Of a DNA stretch of 64,000 nucleotides, positions 18,229 to 25,873 are shown in pieces. The stretch is taken from the NCBI RefSeq assembly GCF_013085465.1, contig NZ_CP049838.1, positions 5,580,001 through 5,644,000 of the forward strand. Direction: 5' to 3'. How positions within the stretch are numbered: the first letter of the stretch is position 1; each line of letters starts with the position of its first letter. The notes under the pieces were generated by a model. The model searched no databases. It worked only from the letters and a program-made list of their open reading frames with translations, and was not told where the DNA came from. The DNA is from Streptomyces asoensis. GTDB taxonomy: Bacteria; Actinomycetota; Actinomycetes; Streptomycetales; Streptomycetaceae. A program made the translations under genes and the position numbers.

Positions 18229-18357
18229 CGGCGAGCGGCCGACACCGGCGAGCGGGTCGGCGCCGACCATCGGGCTGACACCGGCCATCGGGCTGACACC
18301 GACCATCGGGCTGACGCCGGCGAGCGGGTCGGTGTCGGCGAGCGGGTCGGTGTCGAC
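18229..18357. repeat. 18-bp minisatellite between holB and the peptidase gene
   Basis: About seven degenerate units related to ACCATCGGGCTGACACCG, with a variant GCGAGCGGGTCGGTGTCG, fill most of the 226-bp gap. No gene is visible there. Confidence 0.75.
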
Positions 18358-18445
18358 GTCGATCTTGGGTTGACGGGCGTCACTCGTCCGTGTCCGTTCG
18401 CGTACGTACGGCGTTCGTGCCATTGCGCAGAGTTACGCTCGCTGG

Positions 18446-20023
18446 ATGTACTTCAGGCGCTCTCTCCGCAGGTCCCGTACCGGCGTCACTCTCCTCTCGC
18501 TCGCCGCGCTGCTCGTCTCCGGCTGTTCCGCGGCCGAGTCGACGAGCTCCGCCGGTTCCACGGCGCTGGCGGCGCTCGTCGCGCTGCCGCGGGCCACGCC
18601 GTCGGCGCTCGCGCCGTACTACGGGCAGAAGCTGAGCTGGCGCGGCTGCGGTGTGCCCGGCTTCGAGTGCGCCACCCTGAAGGTGCCGCTCGACTACGCC
18701 GAGCCGGGCGCGGGCGACGTCAGGCTCGCGGTCGCCCGCAAGAAGGCGACGGGCCCGGGCAAGCGGCTCGGCTCGCTGCTGGTGAACCCGGGCGGACCGG
18801 GCGGCTCGGCGGTCGGTTACCTCCAGCAGTACGCCGGCATCGGCTACCCCGCCGGGGTCCGCGCCCGCTACGACATGGTCGCCGTGGACCCCCGGGGCGT
18901 GGCCCGCAGTGAGCCCGTGGAGTGCCTCGACGGGCGCGCGATGGACACCTACACGCAGACGGACACCACCCCCGACGACCAGCGGGAGACCGGCGAACTC
19001 GTCGACGCGTACAAGGAGTTCGCGGAGGGCTGCGGCGCGCACTCGGCACGGCTGCTGCGGCACGTCTCCACCGTGGAGGCGGCCCGCGACATGGACATCC
19101 TGCGCGCGGTCCTGGGCGACGGGAAGCTGACGTACGTGGGGGCGTCGTACGGGACGTTCCTCGGCGCGACGTACGCGGGGCTCTTTCCGAACCGGGTGGG
19201 CCGGCTCGTCCTGGACGGCGCGATGGACCCGTCGCTGCCCGCCCGCCGACTGAACCTGGACCAGACGGCGGGGTTCGAGACGGCGTTCCAGTCGTTCGCG
19301 AAGGACTGCGTCACGCGGTCCGACTGCCCGCTCGGCGGGAAGGGCACGGCTCCCGCCGAGGTCGGCGAGAACCTCAAGGCCTTCTTCCGCAAACTCGACG
19401 CGCACCCGATCCCCACCGGCGACCCGGACGGCCGCAAGCTCGGCGAGGCCCTCGCCACCACCGGCGTGATCGCGGCGATGTACGACGAGAGCACCTGGGA
19501 GCAGCTGCGCGAGGCGCTGACCTCGGCGATCAAGGACAAGGACGGCGCGGGCCTGCTCGCCCTCTCCGACAGCTACTACGAGCGGGACGCCGACGGCCGC
19601 TACGCCAATCTGATGGCCGCCAACGCGGCCGTGAACTGCCTCGACCTGCCCGCGGCCTTCTCCACCCCCGACCAGGTCGAGAAGGCACTCCCGTCCTTCG
19701 AGAAGGCGTCCCCGGTCTTCGGCGAGGGTCTCGCCTGGGCCTCCTTGAACTGCGCCTACTGGCCGGTGAGGGCGACCGGCGAGCCGCACCGCATCGAGGC
19801 GAAGGGCGCCGCCCCGATCGTCGTCGTCGGCACCACCCGCGACCCGGCGACCCCGTACCGCTGGGCCCGGTCCCTCGCCCACCAGCTCACCTCGGCCCGC
19901 CTCCTCACCTACGAGGGCGACGGCCACACCGCCTACGGCCGCGGCAGCGCCTGCATCGACTCCGCGATCGACACCTACCTGCTCCACGGAACCCCTCCGA
20001 GGGACGGCAAGCGCTGCAAGTAG
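18446..20023 (+). CDS. Secreted lipoprotein alpha/beta hydrolase, TAP-like tripeptidyl aminopeptidase family
   Basis: The 525-residue protein begins with an Arg-rich lipoprotein signal (MYFRRSLRRSRTG) and lipobox LVSGC. The alpha/beta hydrolase core has an oxyanion region (LLVNPGGPGGSA), the nucleophile elbow VGASYGTFLG, and near the C-terminus the acid and His (VGTTRDPATPY and YEGDGHTAYG). The TAP-like C-terminal domain is that of streptomycete tripeptidyl aminopeptidases such as SlpD/SlpE, so peptide hydrolysis at the cell surface is likely. It is monocistronic and lies immediately before the tRNA gene. Confidence 0.87.
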   Translation: MYFRRSLRRSRTGVTLLSLAALLVSGCSAAESTSSAGSTALAALVALPRATPSALAPYYGQKLSWRGCGVPGFECATLKVPLDYAEPGAGDVRLAVARKKATGPGKRLGSLLVNPGGPGGSAVGYLQQYAGIGYPAGVRARYDMVAVDPRGVARSEPVECLDGRAMDTYTQTDTTPDDQRETGELVDAYKEFAEGCGAHSARLLRHVSTVEAARDMDILRAVLGDGKLTYVGASYGTFLGATYAGLFPNRVGRLVLDGAMDPSLPARRLNLDQTAGFETAFQSFAKDCVTRSDCPLGGKGTAPAEVGENLKAFFRKLDAHPIPTGDPDGRKLGEALATTGVIAAMYDESTWEQLREALTSAIKDKDGAGLLALSDSYYERDADGRYANLMAANAAVNCLDLPAAFSTPDQVEKALPSFEKASPVFGEGLAWASLNCAYWPVRATGEPHRIEAKGAAPIVVVGTTRDPATPYRWARSLAHQLTSARLLTYEGDGHTAYGRGSACIDSAIDTYLLHGTPPRDGKRCK

Positions 20024-20130
20024 CCACCGGCGTGGACCCCGGGAGGCCGCTCCCGGGGCCTGTTCGGAGCACCCCTGGAAACTGTGTAGACTTACCGACG
20101 TTGCTGATCGCACCATGGTGCGGACAGCGC

Positions 20131-20204
20131 GCCGCCTTAGCTCAGATGGCCAGAGCAACGCACTCGTAATGCGTAGGTCTCGGGTTCGAATCCCGAAGGC
20201 GGCT
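20131..20204 (+). tRNA. tRNA-Thr(CGT)
   Basis: A 74-nt cloverleaf can be drawn. The acceptor stem is GCCGCCT/AGGCGGC with a U discriminator. The D arm is TAGCTCAGATGGCCAGAGCAA. The anticodon stem ACGCA/TGCGT encloses loop CTCGTAA, and the T arm is CGGGTTCGAATCCCG. Anticodon CGT reads ACG (Thr). CCA is not encoded. The 3' half is the attachment core of the integrated elements; this copy keeps the whole gene intact. Confidence 0.97.
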
Positions 20205-20207
20205 CTG
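20162..20207. repeat. attL core: 46-bp direct repeat within tRNA-Thr
   Basis: The segment from the anticodon loop to three bases past the tRNA end is identical at 47008-47053 and has two mismatches at 50080-50125. Homology continues more weakly for about 50 bp downstream, covering the tRNA terminator. Confidence 0.92.
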
Positions 20208-20210
20208 TGA

Positions 20211-20251
20211 AAGCCCCGGGACTCACTCGCCGTGACCTGGGGCTTTTGCTT
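20211..20251 (+). terminator. tRNA-Thr terminator
   Basis: AAGCCCC and GGGGCTT pair around a 21-nt loop and are followed by TTGCTTT. Variants of the same structure follow the two downstream att copies. Confidence 0.7.
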
Positions 20252-20253
20252 TG

Positions 20254-20410
20254 CCCGGATGCGGCGGCGGTGCTGAGCGTGGGCCGCGCGACTGCCCTCG
20301 GTCTCAATTCTGGTCTCAACTGACCGTCCGAAGCAGGGCTCCGAGGCGTGTGCGAGGCGCGGCATCAAGGTGGCGCGCATGTGACTCGTGACGTCCTTCG
20401 ACAGGTGCGA
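20254..20410 (-). pseudogene. Remnant of an integrase 3' end beside attL
   Basis: On the minus strand this stretch encodes ETEGSRAAHAQHRRRIRA. It matches the C-terminal tails of the two other integrases here (SRAARAQRRRRIR at 47098; NRAARARRRRRVR at 22398). About 60 bp further upstream, the DNA for the conserved region around KDLSRHR is recognisable (GACGTCCTTCGACAGGTGCGA at 20390). The rest is lost. It sits in the usual position of int next to att, so it is the tail of an older integrase. From 20411 to 20556 I see no gene. Confidence 0.6.
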
Positions 20411-20556
20411 TCGCCACTGGCTCTACCGGAGGGTCTGTGTCGGCGGTGTTGCGCCGCGGATCTCCTCGCGCAGGCGTCGACCGTCGCGTTCTGCGCGTCG
20501 TAGAGGATGAGCGGCCTGGGGGCCATGCCCCTACGTTGTCTCGACTACGAGCCCAG

Positions 20557-22260
20557 CTAAATTTGGAGATCACGCCTTCGATCACGCGCCTGATCTCTGT
20601 AGTAGTTCAGGTCATTAATCAATCCATTTTGGTGCCACGTATACGGGTCCAGTAGCGCATCATGCTTGAACCATCCAGGAATCTGCCTCTCCGTCACTTT
20701 ATCGTCATGTTTTGGGAAACCGCGCAAACTTCGATCGGCCAGCACTGTGAGATCGAAGTGCGGAAAGAAAGCAAGTACCCCTGAAATGTTACTAAGGATC
20801 AGTTGCATCTCCCTCGGACTGCGACGGTCGATTGCCGGATGCAAGAGGACCAGAAAGGTAATCTTTGCGCCTACAAGCCCTGCTGAGAGGGACACATTTG
20901 CCCCATGGCTGTGTGCGAATACAGTGTCAAACTCCTTGATCTTAGTTCCTGGATGGGGTACGACATTGGCGGCTAGCCATTGCTCAAGTTTGAATCCGGC
21001 GCCTCGTCGTTCCTTCTTCTTCCACTTTGCACTCCATCGGAAATATCCCGGACCATCGTATAGATCGGTACTAACGTGCTGCTTGATGAATTGGAAAAAA
21101 TCGCCCTCCGGACGCCACCAGATTCCATTTGCAGCCCAGGTGCCATGGACGATTGTGCTCGTGTGTGCAGGCTCTGCGGTATCACAGTTCGACTGGGGAT
21201 CAATAAAATTTTGCAATACTTCGTGATCTTCCTCGTGCCTCCCCAAGGCGCTGGCAGAGATCATCTGAACGGTATGGGAGTCACTTCGGCAGCCTTGGAT
21301 CAGGTGCTCCCTCATATCTCCCTCGAGATCGTCTAGCAGCCAAGAGAGCTGCGATGCGGAGGAGATGCGCACTAGCTCACTGGGGGAGAGTAGTCCAGAA
21401 TAGAGCAGGGCTGTCGCAGCCTCTGACGAAACACCATTCTGATTCAGATAAGACTCTTCCCAGAGCTGGGACTGAATGGTGGAGAGTTCACCTGCGCGGG
21501 CCAGAGGTTCCTCTCGGACTGAGAGGAACGTTTCCAGCAGACCCAGCTTTTCGAAAGCGATTCTAGCTTGCGGCCACGGATCGCCACGCTTGAGTGATTC
21601 AAGGCGCGGAATTAGCAGAGTGCGTGCATCGTCCTCCCATTCATTGAGTACGTTGTGATGCCCACTCAGTTGAACTCCCACACCAATAAGTTGTGCTGCC
21701 TGAGCCCAATGCGCAGCTTCCGATGAATGCCAGAAGGCCTCATCTCCGGGGATGGGAGACGAAATCAATGATTCTTCGCTATCGCGATCATCTTTCCTCG
21801 TGGCGCCTCCTTTAAATTTCACCGCTCCCGAGGCGGGTAGCGGTTTCCGAGGTAGTGAGCCCCTGAGGTCAACGGCGTAGTGAACGTCGGAAAAATGAGC
21901 CTTAATTTTATTTGCCATTTCAGTACTCAAGTCCGCGGGGGCGCTCGCCAATTCGGGACCAGACAAGATCATTCCTCTCCCGTAGGGAACGGAAATTGTG
22001 CCATCAGGTCGAATGTGAGCGTCGTGAATGGGAACTAGCTTCCAAAGGGAGGGTTTTCTAGGGCCGCGTGTATGCCTGGCCACGGCTGCAACGCTGACTA
22101 CATCAGACTCTGTGCCTGAGCCGGTGAAGACGAAATCGACCCTTCCAACGCTCTGCCCGTCAAAGGAAACAACCCGACTTCCAAGGTAGCCCTCAGTGCT
22201 GATCTTCGTACCATGCTTCCTACTTTTCGCAGGCTCATTGCGTTGAATGCTGTGGTCCAT
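20557..22260 (-). CDS. PRC-barrel plus alpha/beta-hydrolase protein (element cargo)
   Basis: The 567-residue protein starts at ATG 22260 behind GAGGGAGGCGCT. Residues about 20-105 look like a PRC-barrel (GYLGSRVVSFDGQSVGRVDF ... LVPIHDAHIRPDGTISVPYG). The middle is helical. The C-terminal part resembles a lipase-type alpha/beta hydrolase: IVHGTWAANGIWW as oxyanion strand, VFAHSHGANVSL as nucleophile elbow with Ser near 449, and a possible acid/His in LADRSLRG and WFKHDALLD. The DNA is much less G+C-rich than its neighbours. It follows int in the same direction, but a hairpin separates the two. The substrate is unknown. A defence or toxin role is possible from its position as cargo, but not shown. 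Confidence 0.65.
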   Translation of the reverse strand: MDHSIQRNEPAKSRKHGTKISTEGYLGSRVVSFDGQSVGRVDFVFTGSGTESDVVSVAAVARHTRGPRKPSLWKLVPIHDAHIRPDGTISVPYGRGMILSGPELASAPADLSTEMANKIKAHFSDVHYAVDLRGSLPRKPLPASGAVKFKGGATRKDDRDSEESLISSPIPGDEAFWHSSEAAHWAQAAQLIGVGVQLSGHHNVLNEWEDDARTLLIPRLESLKRGDPWPQARIAFEKLGLLETFLSVREEPLARAGELSTIQSQLWEESYLNQNGVSSEAATALLYSGLLSPSELVRISSASQLSWLLDDLEGDMREHLIQGCRSDSHTVQMISASALGRHEEDHEVLQNFIDPQSNCDTAEPAHTSTIVHGTWAANGIWWRPEGDFFQFIKQHVSTDLYDGPGYFRWSAKWKKKERRGAGFKLEQWLAANVVPHPGTKIKEFDTVFAHSHGANVSLSAGLVGAKITFLVLLHPAIDRRSPREMQLILSNISGVLAFFPHFDLTVLADRSLRGFPKHDDKVTERQIPGWFKHDALLDPYTWHQNGLINDLNYYRDQARDRRRDLQI

Positions 22261-22364
22261 AGCGCCTCCCTCAGGTCCCTTGGCTCCTAATGTCACCTTG
22301 AGGGTCGCCGTGCAGATCCCGCCAGCGGCAGTAGACCAATCGAGCCCACTACGCACGTAGAAAG

Positions 22365-22393
22365 GTCCGGCCCAGGCAATGCCTGAGCCGGAC
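22365..22393 (-). terminator. Terminator hairpin after int
   Basis: GTCCGGC-C-CAGGCA and TGCCTG-A-GCCGGAC pair with one internal mismatch and almost no loop. It lies 4 bp after the int stop and before the hydrolase gene. Confidence 0.75.
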
Positions 22394-22397
22394 TGTT

Positions 22398-23780
22398 TCA
22401 GCGGACGCGGCGACGTCGCCGCGCGCGTGCTGCTCGGTTGTCGGTGGTCTCGGTTGCGGGAGGTTCTGCCTGTGGCATGAAGGTGTCCCCCATACGGCGC
22501 ATCGCGTCCTTGGAGAGGTGGGATCTTCCCTGCACGTAACGCCGGGTCTGGCTGATCTGCGTGTGCCGCAGGATCTCCATGATCGTGGGCATGTCGACCC
22601 CAAGTTCGTTCAGGATCGTGCCAGCGGTGTGACGGCTTCCGTCGTACAGGCGGCGGTCGTCGATCTCGGCTTCGGCCAACAGCTCTTTGAACTCCTCCCA
22701 ATCCTGCCGGGGGTCGAGCGGACGGCCGTCTACGCGGGTGAAGACCAGGTGGTGTTCCTGCCAGGCGGCCCCAGCTGCGTCGCGCGCTGTCGCCTGCTGC
22801 GCCCTGTGCTCGCGCAGGTAGGGGATGAACGGCGGCGGGATGGGGACGGCGTTCCGGCTCTTCTTCGTCTTGGGCCGGGTGAAGACGAGACCGCCGTTCT
22901 TGCGGTCGGGGCACGCGCGGGCGTGCCCCACACAGTCCTTCAGGCACGGCTTCGGGCACCCGCGCTTGTAGCCCTTGTGCGTCGTGCACTCCGGCGGGCA
23001 CGGCTCGAACCGGTGGAACTTGGCGCCGCACCCGTGCGGGTCCTTGCAGCCGTGCCGCCAGGTAAGGCGCTGTAGCTGCCACTCGGGACGGAACAGTTCG
23101 TTGCCGAAGTCGACGTATGGCCACCTGAGACCGAGCGTCTCGCCCTGGCGGAAGCCCATGCCGACTCCGACGCACCATCGCATGAAGGTGGGGCGCCTGG
23201 CGGCGGCCTCCAGGAACGCCTTTGCCTCTTCGGTAGTGAAGGGGTTTGCTTCGGTCTCGTCGACCGTGGGCGGGTCTACGAGGGTGGCCACGTTCTCGAC
23301 AATGAGGCGCCGGCGGTGCGCGATTTTGAGGGCGCGCGACAGGATGCGGTGCACCTTCAGCACGTGGGACGGCGCGTGACCCTCATCAAGCATGACGCGG
23401 TACATCCGCTCCAGGTGTTCCGGCTGGAGCTTGTCGAGACGGTGTTTGCCGATGCCAGGGATGATGTCGTTCCTGGTCTTGGACCAGTAGTCATCCAGGG
23501 AGCGCGGCTTGAGCTTCAAGGACGCGATATCCGTGAGGTACGTGGTCATCCACTGCTCTACGGTCGGCTTGCGCCCCGCCTTGGGGGCGCGTCCCTTGTC
23601 CCGCAGGTCCTCCAACTCGCGGACCTTGCGCTTCACTTCGGTTTCCGTCCGGGCCCGGCGGTGGCGCCGGTCGTAGCTGCCATCGTCCTTGACACCCATG
23701 GTGACGCGCCCGTGCCACCAGCCGTCGTTGCCCTCGTAGATGGACGACTCCATGTTCGACTTCTTGGGGCGGGGGCTCAA
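22398..23780 (-). CDS. int: Tyrosine-family site-specific integrase
   Basis: The 460-residue recombinase starts at TTG 23780 behind GGAGGAGAAC. The N-terminus has the AP2-like arm-binding and SAM-like core-binding domains. In the catalytic domain Arg211 (RQGETLGLRW), Arg383 (DGSRHTAGT), His in LRHTQIS and the nucleophile about Tyr415 (RRYVQG) are seen. The first position of the usual HxxR box is Asp (DGSR). A Cys-rich insert with eight Cys lies at about residues 238-292. The enzyme should integrate and, with Xis, excise the element at the tRNA-Thr site. The C-terminal tail is a run of arginines. Confidence 0.95.
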   Translation of the reverse strand: MSPRPKKSNMESSIYEGNDGWWHGRVTMGVKDDGSYDRRHRRARTETEVKRKVRELEDLRDKGRAPKAGRKPTVEQWMTTYLTDIASLKLKPRSLDDYWSKTRNDIIPGIGKHRLDKLQPEHLERMYRVMLDEGHAPSHVLKVHRILSRALKIAHRRRLIVENVATLVDPPTVDETEANPFTTEEAKAFLEAAARRPTFMRWCVGVGMGFRQGETLGLRWPYVDFGNELFRPEWQLQRLTWRHGCKDPHGCGAKFHRFEPCPPECTTHKGYKRGCPKPCLKDCVGHARACPDRKNGGLVFTRPKTKKSRNAVPIPPPFIPYLREHRAQQATARDAAGAAWQEHHLVFTRVDGRPLDPRQDWEEFKELLAEAEIDDRRLYDGSRHTAGTILNELGVDMPTIMEILRHTQISQTRRYVQGRSHLSKDAMRRMGDTFMPQAEPPATETTDNRAARARRRRRVR

Positions 23781-23797
23781 TGTTCTCCTCCATGCAA

Positions 23798-23832
23798 GAG
23801 GCGCCCCCGGACGCGTCGTCCGGGGGCGCCTC
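23798..23832 (-). promoter_or_regulatory. Strong 15-bp hairpin between xis and int
   Basis: Perfect inverted repeat GAGGCGCCCCCGGAC / GTCCGGGGGCGCCTC with a 5-nt loop. It starts about 15 bp after the xis stop and ends just before the int ribosome-binding site. It could terminate most xis transcripts or reduce int translation. Confidence 0.75.
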
Positions 23833-23846
23833 GACTGTGCGCAGGG

Positions 23847-24050
23847 TCAGTTGGGAAGCGGGGCGAGACCGGCCACGTAGGTCTCAAGGTCCGTCCGCCG
23901 TATACGGCGGGAACGGCCCAGCTTGATGTAGGTCAGAACTCCGTCCGCCATCAGCTCGTAGAGAGTCGAACGGCCGATGGCGAGCGCTTCGGCGGCCTCT
24001 TCCGGCGTGTAGAGAAGCCGGTCGACAGGCGCGGCGACGACTGTGCTCAT
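23847..24050 (-). CDS. xis: Excisionase (MerR-like winged HTH)
   Basis: The 67-residue protein carries the AlpA/Xis helix-turn-helix signature (LYTPEEAAEALAIGRSTLYE then KLGRSRRIRRTDLETYV). It is encoded directly upstream of int in the same direction, as in pSAM2. It should bind near att to bend DNA and direct Int toward excision. A GGAGACCC site precedes the ATG. Confidence 0.9.
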   Translation of the reverse strand: MSTVVAAPVDRLLYTPEEAAEALAIGRSTLYELMADGVLTYIKLGRSRRIRRTDLETYVAGLAPLPN

Positions 24051-24099
24051 CCGGGGGTCTCCTCGGTCGGGGCTGTTCGTGCTCGGTCCTTCTCCCAGA

Positions 24100-24317
24100 T
24101 CCGCTACATCCGCTGCATCCGCTACAGCGCAGGTCAGGGGCCTGCTTTCTGTAGCGGATGCGTAGCGTGTAGCGGATTGGTGCCGTTACGGCGCGGGGGC
24201 GGCGGTGGTCGACGGCGTAGCGGTTTCGTCGGGCGTGTAGCGGATTCCCGGAAGCGCTTCCGCTACGGATTCACCCCCGTTGACCTGCGATGTAGCGGAC
24301 GTAGCGGATGTAGCGGA
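24100..24317. repeat. Iteron-like cluster of GTAGCGGA (candidate replication origin)
   Basis: Exact GTAGCGGA or its complement TCCGCTAC occurs at 24100, 24118, 24151, 24169, 24237, 24259, 24292, 24301 and 24310. One-base variants lie at 24109 and 24218. Two groups have an exact 9-bp period (24100/24109/24118 and 24292/24301/24310). The cluster covers the xis-rep gap and the 3' end of the rep gene, where it encodes Ser-Ala-Thr repeats. Iterated sites next to a replication protein suggest the origin of the circular form. Confidence 0.6.
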
Positions 24318-25442
24318 CTTTGAAGGGGGCGGGGCGCAGTACCGGGCCCACGCGTCCGCGAGATCCTCGGCGTAGTAGCCGCGCGGGACCGTGCCCGCCG
24401 CCGTACGGATCGGGCGGGGCTTGATGGGCTTGTTGGCGCCGGTCATGTACTGGCTGAGCAACCGGGCCAGTCCGCGAGGGGTGAGCGGCTTCCCCCCGAT
24501 GTCGACCCATGGCGCGTCGTCCATCCTGGTCAGGCACTCCAGGATGGCGGCGGTCGGCATGCGGTCGATGCCGTAAAGGACCGTGTCCCGCAGGTCGGTG
24601 AGCAGGCGGATACCGAGGGAGGCTTCGTCGTCCTCACTCGCGGCGGTCACCAACTCGACACAGGCGGCCCGCGCGCGTGCCGGCCACTCTCCGCCGGCCG
24701 CTTCGGCGACGGCGAGCAGGGGTTCCCACACGTCCGCGGGGCGGTCCGTGACGCCGTCCGGCATGGTCGGCCACGCACCCTCTACCGTGGCGCGGACGGC
24801 ATCGGCCCACTTGGCGAGCCGGTCACGGAGCGCGCGGCCCTCCTTCTCGTGGATGCGCTGCCGGAAGGGCTCCACTCGCTCGTTCCGGGCCCGACGGCGC
24901 ATCCGGATGATGACCGAGCGGGTCAGGATCGTGTCCGGCAGCGAGCCGAGACCGGCCATGGCGACCGCGCAGTACGAGGGGAACGGCTGAACGCTCTGGT
25001 TCGAGCCGTCGCCCACGCACCTGTAGGTGACACCGGAGCGGCGGTGTCCGGCGTTGAGGAACCCGCGCAACTCCTCGTTGTCCCCTGCCTTGGGACCGAA
25101 GACGGTGTCGATCTCGTCGAAGAGGATCGTCGGGCGCCCGTCCGCCCCGGAGACCGCGCGGAAGAGGGCGGCGGCGGACGCGTTGACGGCCACCATGGGC
25201 TGCGGAACGAGGGTTTCCACGATCTCCAGCGCGCGGGACTTGCCCGATCCCGGCTCCGGGGAAAGGAACGCGATCCGGGGCGTGGAGTCGAAGCAGTCGA
25301 GCAGGTGGGCGTGGGCGTCCCACAGGGCGACGGCGACGTAGGCGGCTTCGGTGGGGAAGACGTTGAAGCGGCGGTGGAACGCTTCGACCTCGTCGAGCAG
25401 GGCGGCGCCGTCGATGGACGGAGCGGGCGCAGTGTGGGTCAT
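24186..25442 (-). CDS. DUF3631 replication-type ATPase
   Basis: The 418-residue protein has a P-loop (SPEPGSGKSRALE near residue 65), a Walker B (ILFDEIDTVFG near 115) and the long DUF3631 region, including GANKPIKPRPIRTA. DUF3631 proteins are paired with prim-pol in many AICEs and act as replicative helicase or initiator. The Ser-Ala-Thr repeats near the C-terminus come from the 9-bp iterons in the DNA. The start ATG follows AAAGGAGGAACG and overlaps the previous stop by 4 nt. Confidence 0.85.
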   Translation of the reverse strand: MTHTAPAPSIDGAALLDEVEAFHRRFNVFPTEAAYVAVALWDAHAHLLDCFDSTPRIAFLSPEPGSGKSRALEIVETLVPQPMVAVNASAAALFRAVSGADGRPTILFDEIDTVFGPKAGDNEELRGFLNAGHRRSGVTYRCVGDGSNQSVQPFPSYCAVAMAGLGSLPDTILTRSVIIRMRRRARNERVEPFRQRIHEKEGRALRDRLAKWADAVRATVEGAWPTMPDGVTDRPADVWEPLLAVAEAAGGEWPARARAACVELVTAASEDDEASLGIRLLTDLRDTVLYGIDRMPTAAILECLTRMDDAPWVDIGGKPLTPRGLARLLSQYMTGANKPIKPRPIRTAAGTVPRGYYAEDLADAWARYCAPPPSKSATSATSATSQVNGGESVAEALPGIRYTPDETATPSTTAAPAP

Positions 25443-25873
25443 GCGGCGTTCCTCCTTTCGGTGTGCAGGGCGGGTGCGCCGGCGCAGGCCTCTTTGTGGG
25501 CGTCGTATTCGGCGACCAGCGTGGCGACGGCGTGTTGTCCGGTGGCTGTGCCGGTCTGCCCGCAGGTGCAGGCGTAGGCGGCGTTGGGGGTGTCGCCGTA
25601 GCGCTTGGACCAGCGGGCGCCGTCGTAGTGGTGGCGGTAGACCGGCGGGGCGTAGATGCGGATCCCCGGCCGGTCCGGCGTCGGGTCCTCTGCACTGCTG
25701 CACGTGGGGCCGGGTGGGTGCTGTTCGGTGGGAAGGGCTGAAAGAACGCCCTGACGGGCGGCCTTCCTTCGGCCGCCCTCGCGAGCCGGGGGTGTCGTCG
25801 TGTCGGCGGTGTCCGGCTGGTCGGCGGTGTCGGGATGGCTTTTCAGGGCTGGGCGGGCGGGGGAGGTGGTCAT
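25439..25873 (-). CDS. Small conserved protein of the replication operon
   Basis: The 144-residue protein is Pro/Thr-rich for its first half. It then has a compact domain with WSKRYGDTPNAAYACTCGQTG and a HAVATLVAEYDAHKEAC ending, which suggests a small metal-binding or cofactor domain with three Cys. It overlaps prim-pol and the DUF3631 gene by ATGA at each end, so it is translated with them. I do not recognise a named family. Confidence 0.6.
   Translation of the reverse strand: MTTSPARPALKSHPDTADQPDTADTTTPPAREGGRRKAARQGVLSALPTEQHPPGPTCSSAEDPTPDRPGIRIYAPPVYRHHYDGARWSKRYGDTPNAAYACTCGQTGTATGQHAVATLVAEYDAHKEACAGAPALHTERRNAA

Noticed and set aside
18229..18357. Possible CRISPR array
   Set aside because: Units are contiguous 18-bp repeats without unique spacers and no cas gene is near. 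The other repeat arrays fail for the same reason.
13888..18423. 1511-residue minus-strand open frame
   Set aside because: It lies antisense to tmk and holB and consists of His/Arg/Asp/Gly-rich low-complexity sequence.
22261..23178. Upstream part of the 20557-23178 open frame as one giant hydrolase gene
   Set aside because: The first 300 residues are antisense-frame shadow of int; a clear ribosome site and PRC-barrel start at 22260.
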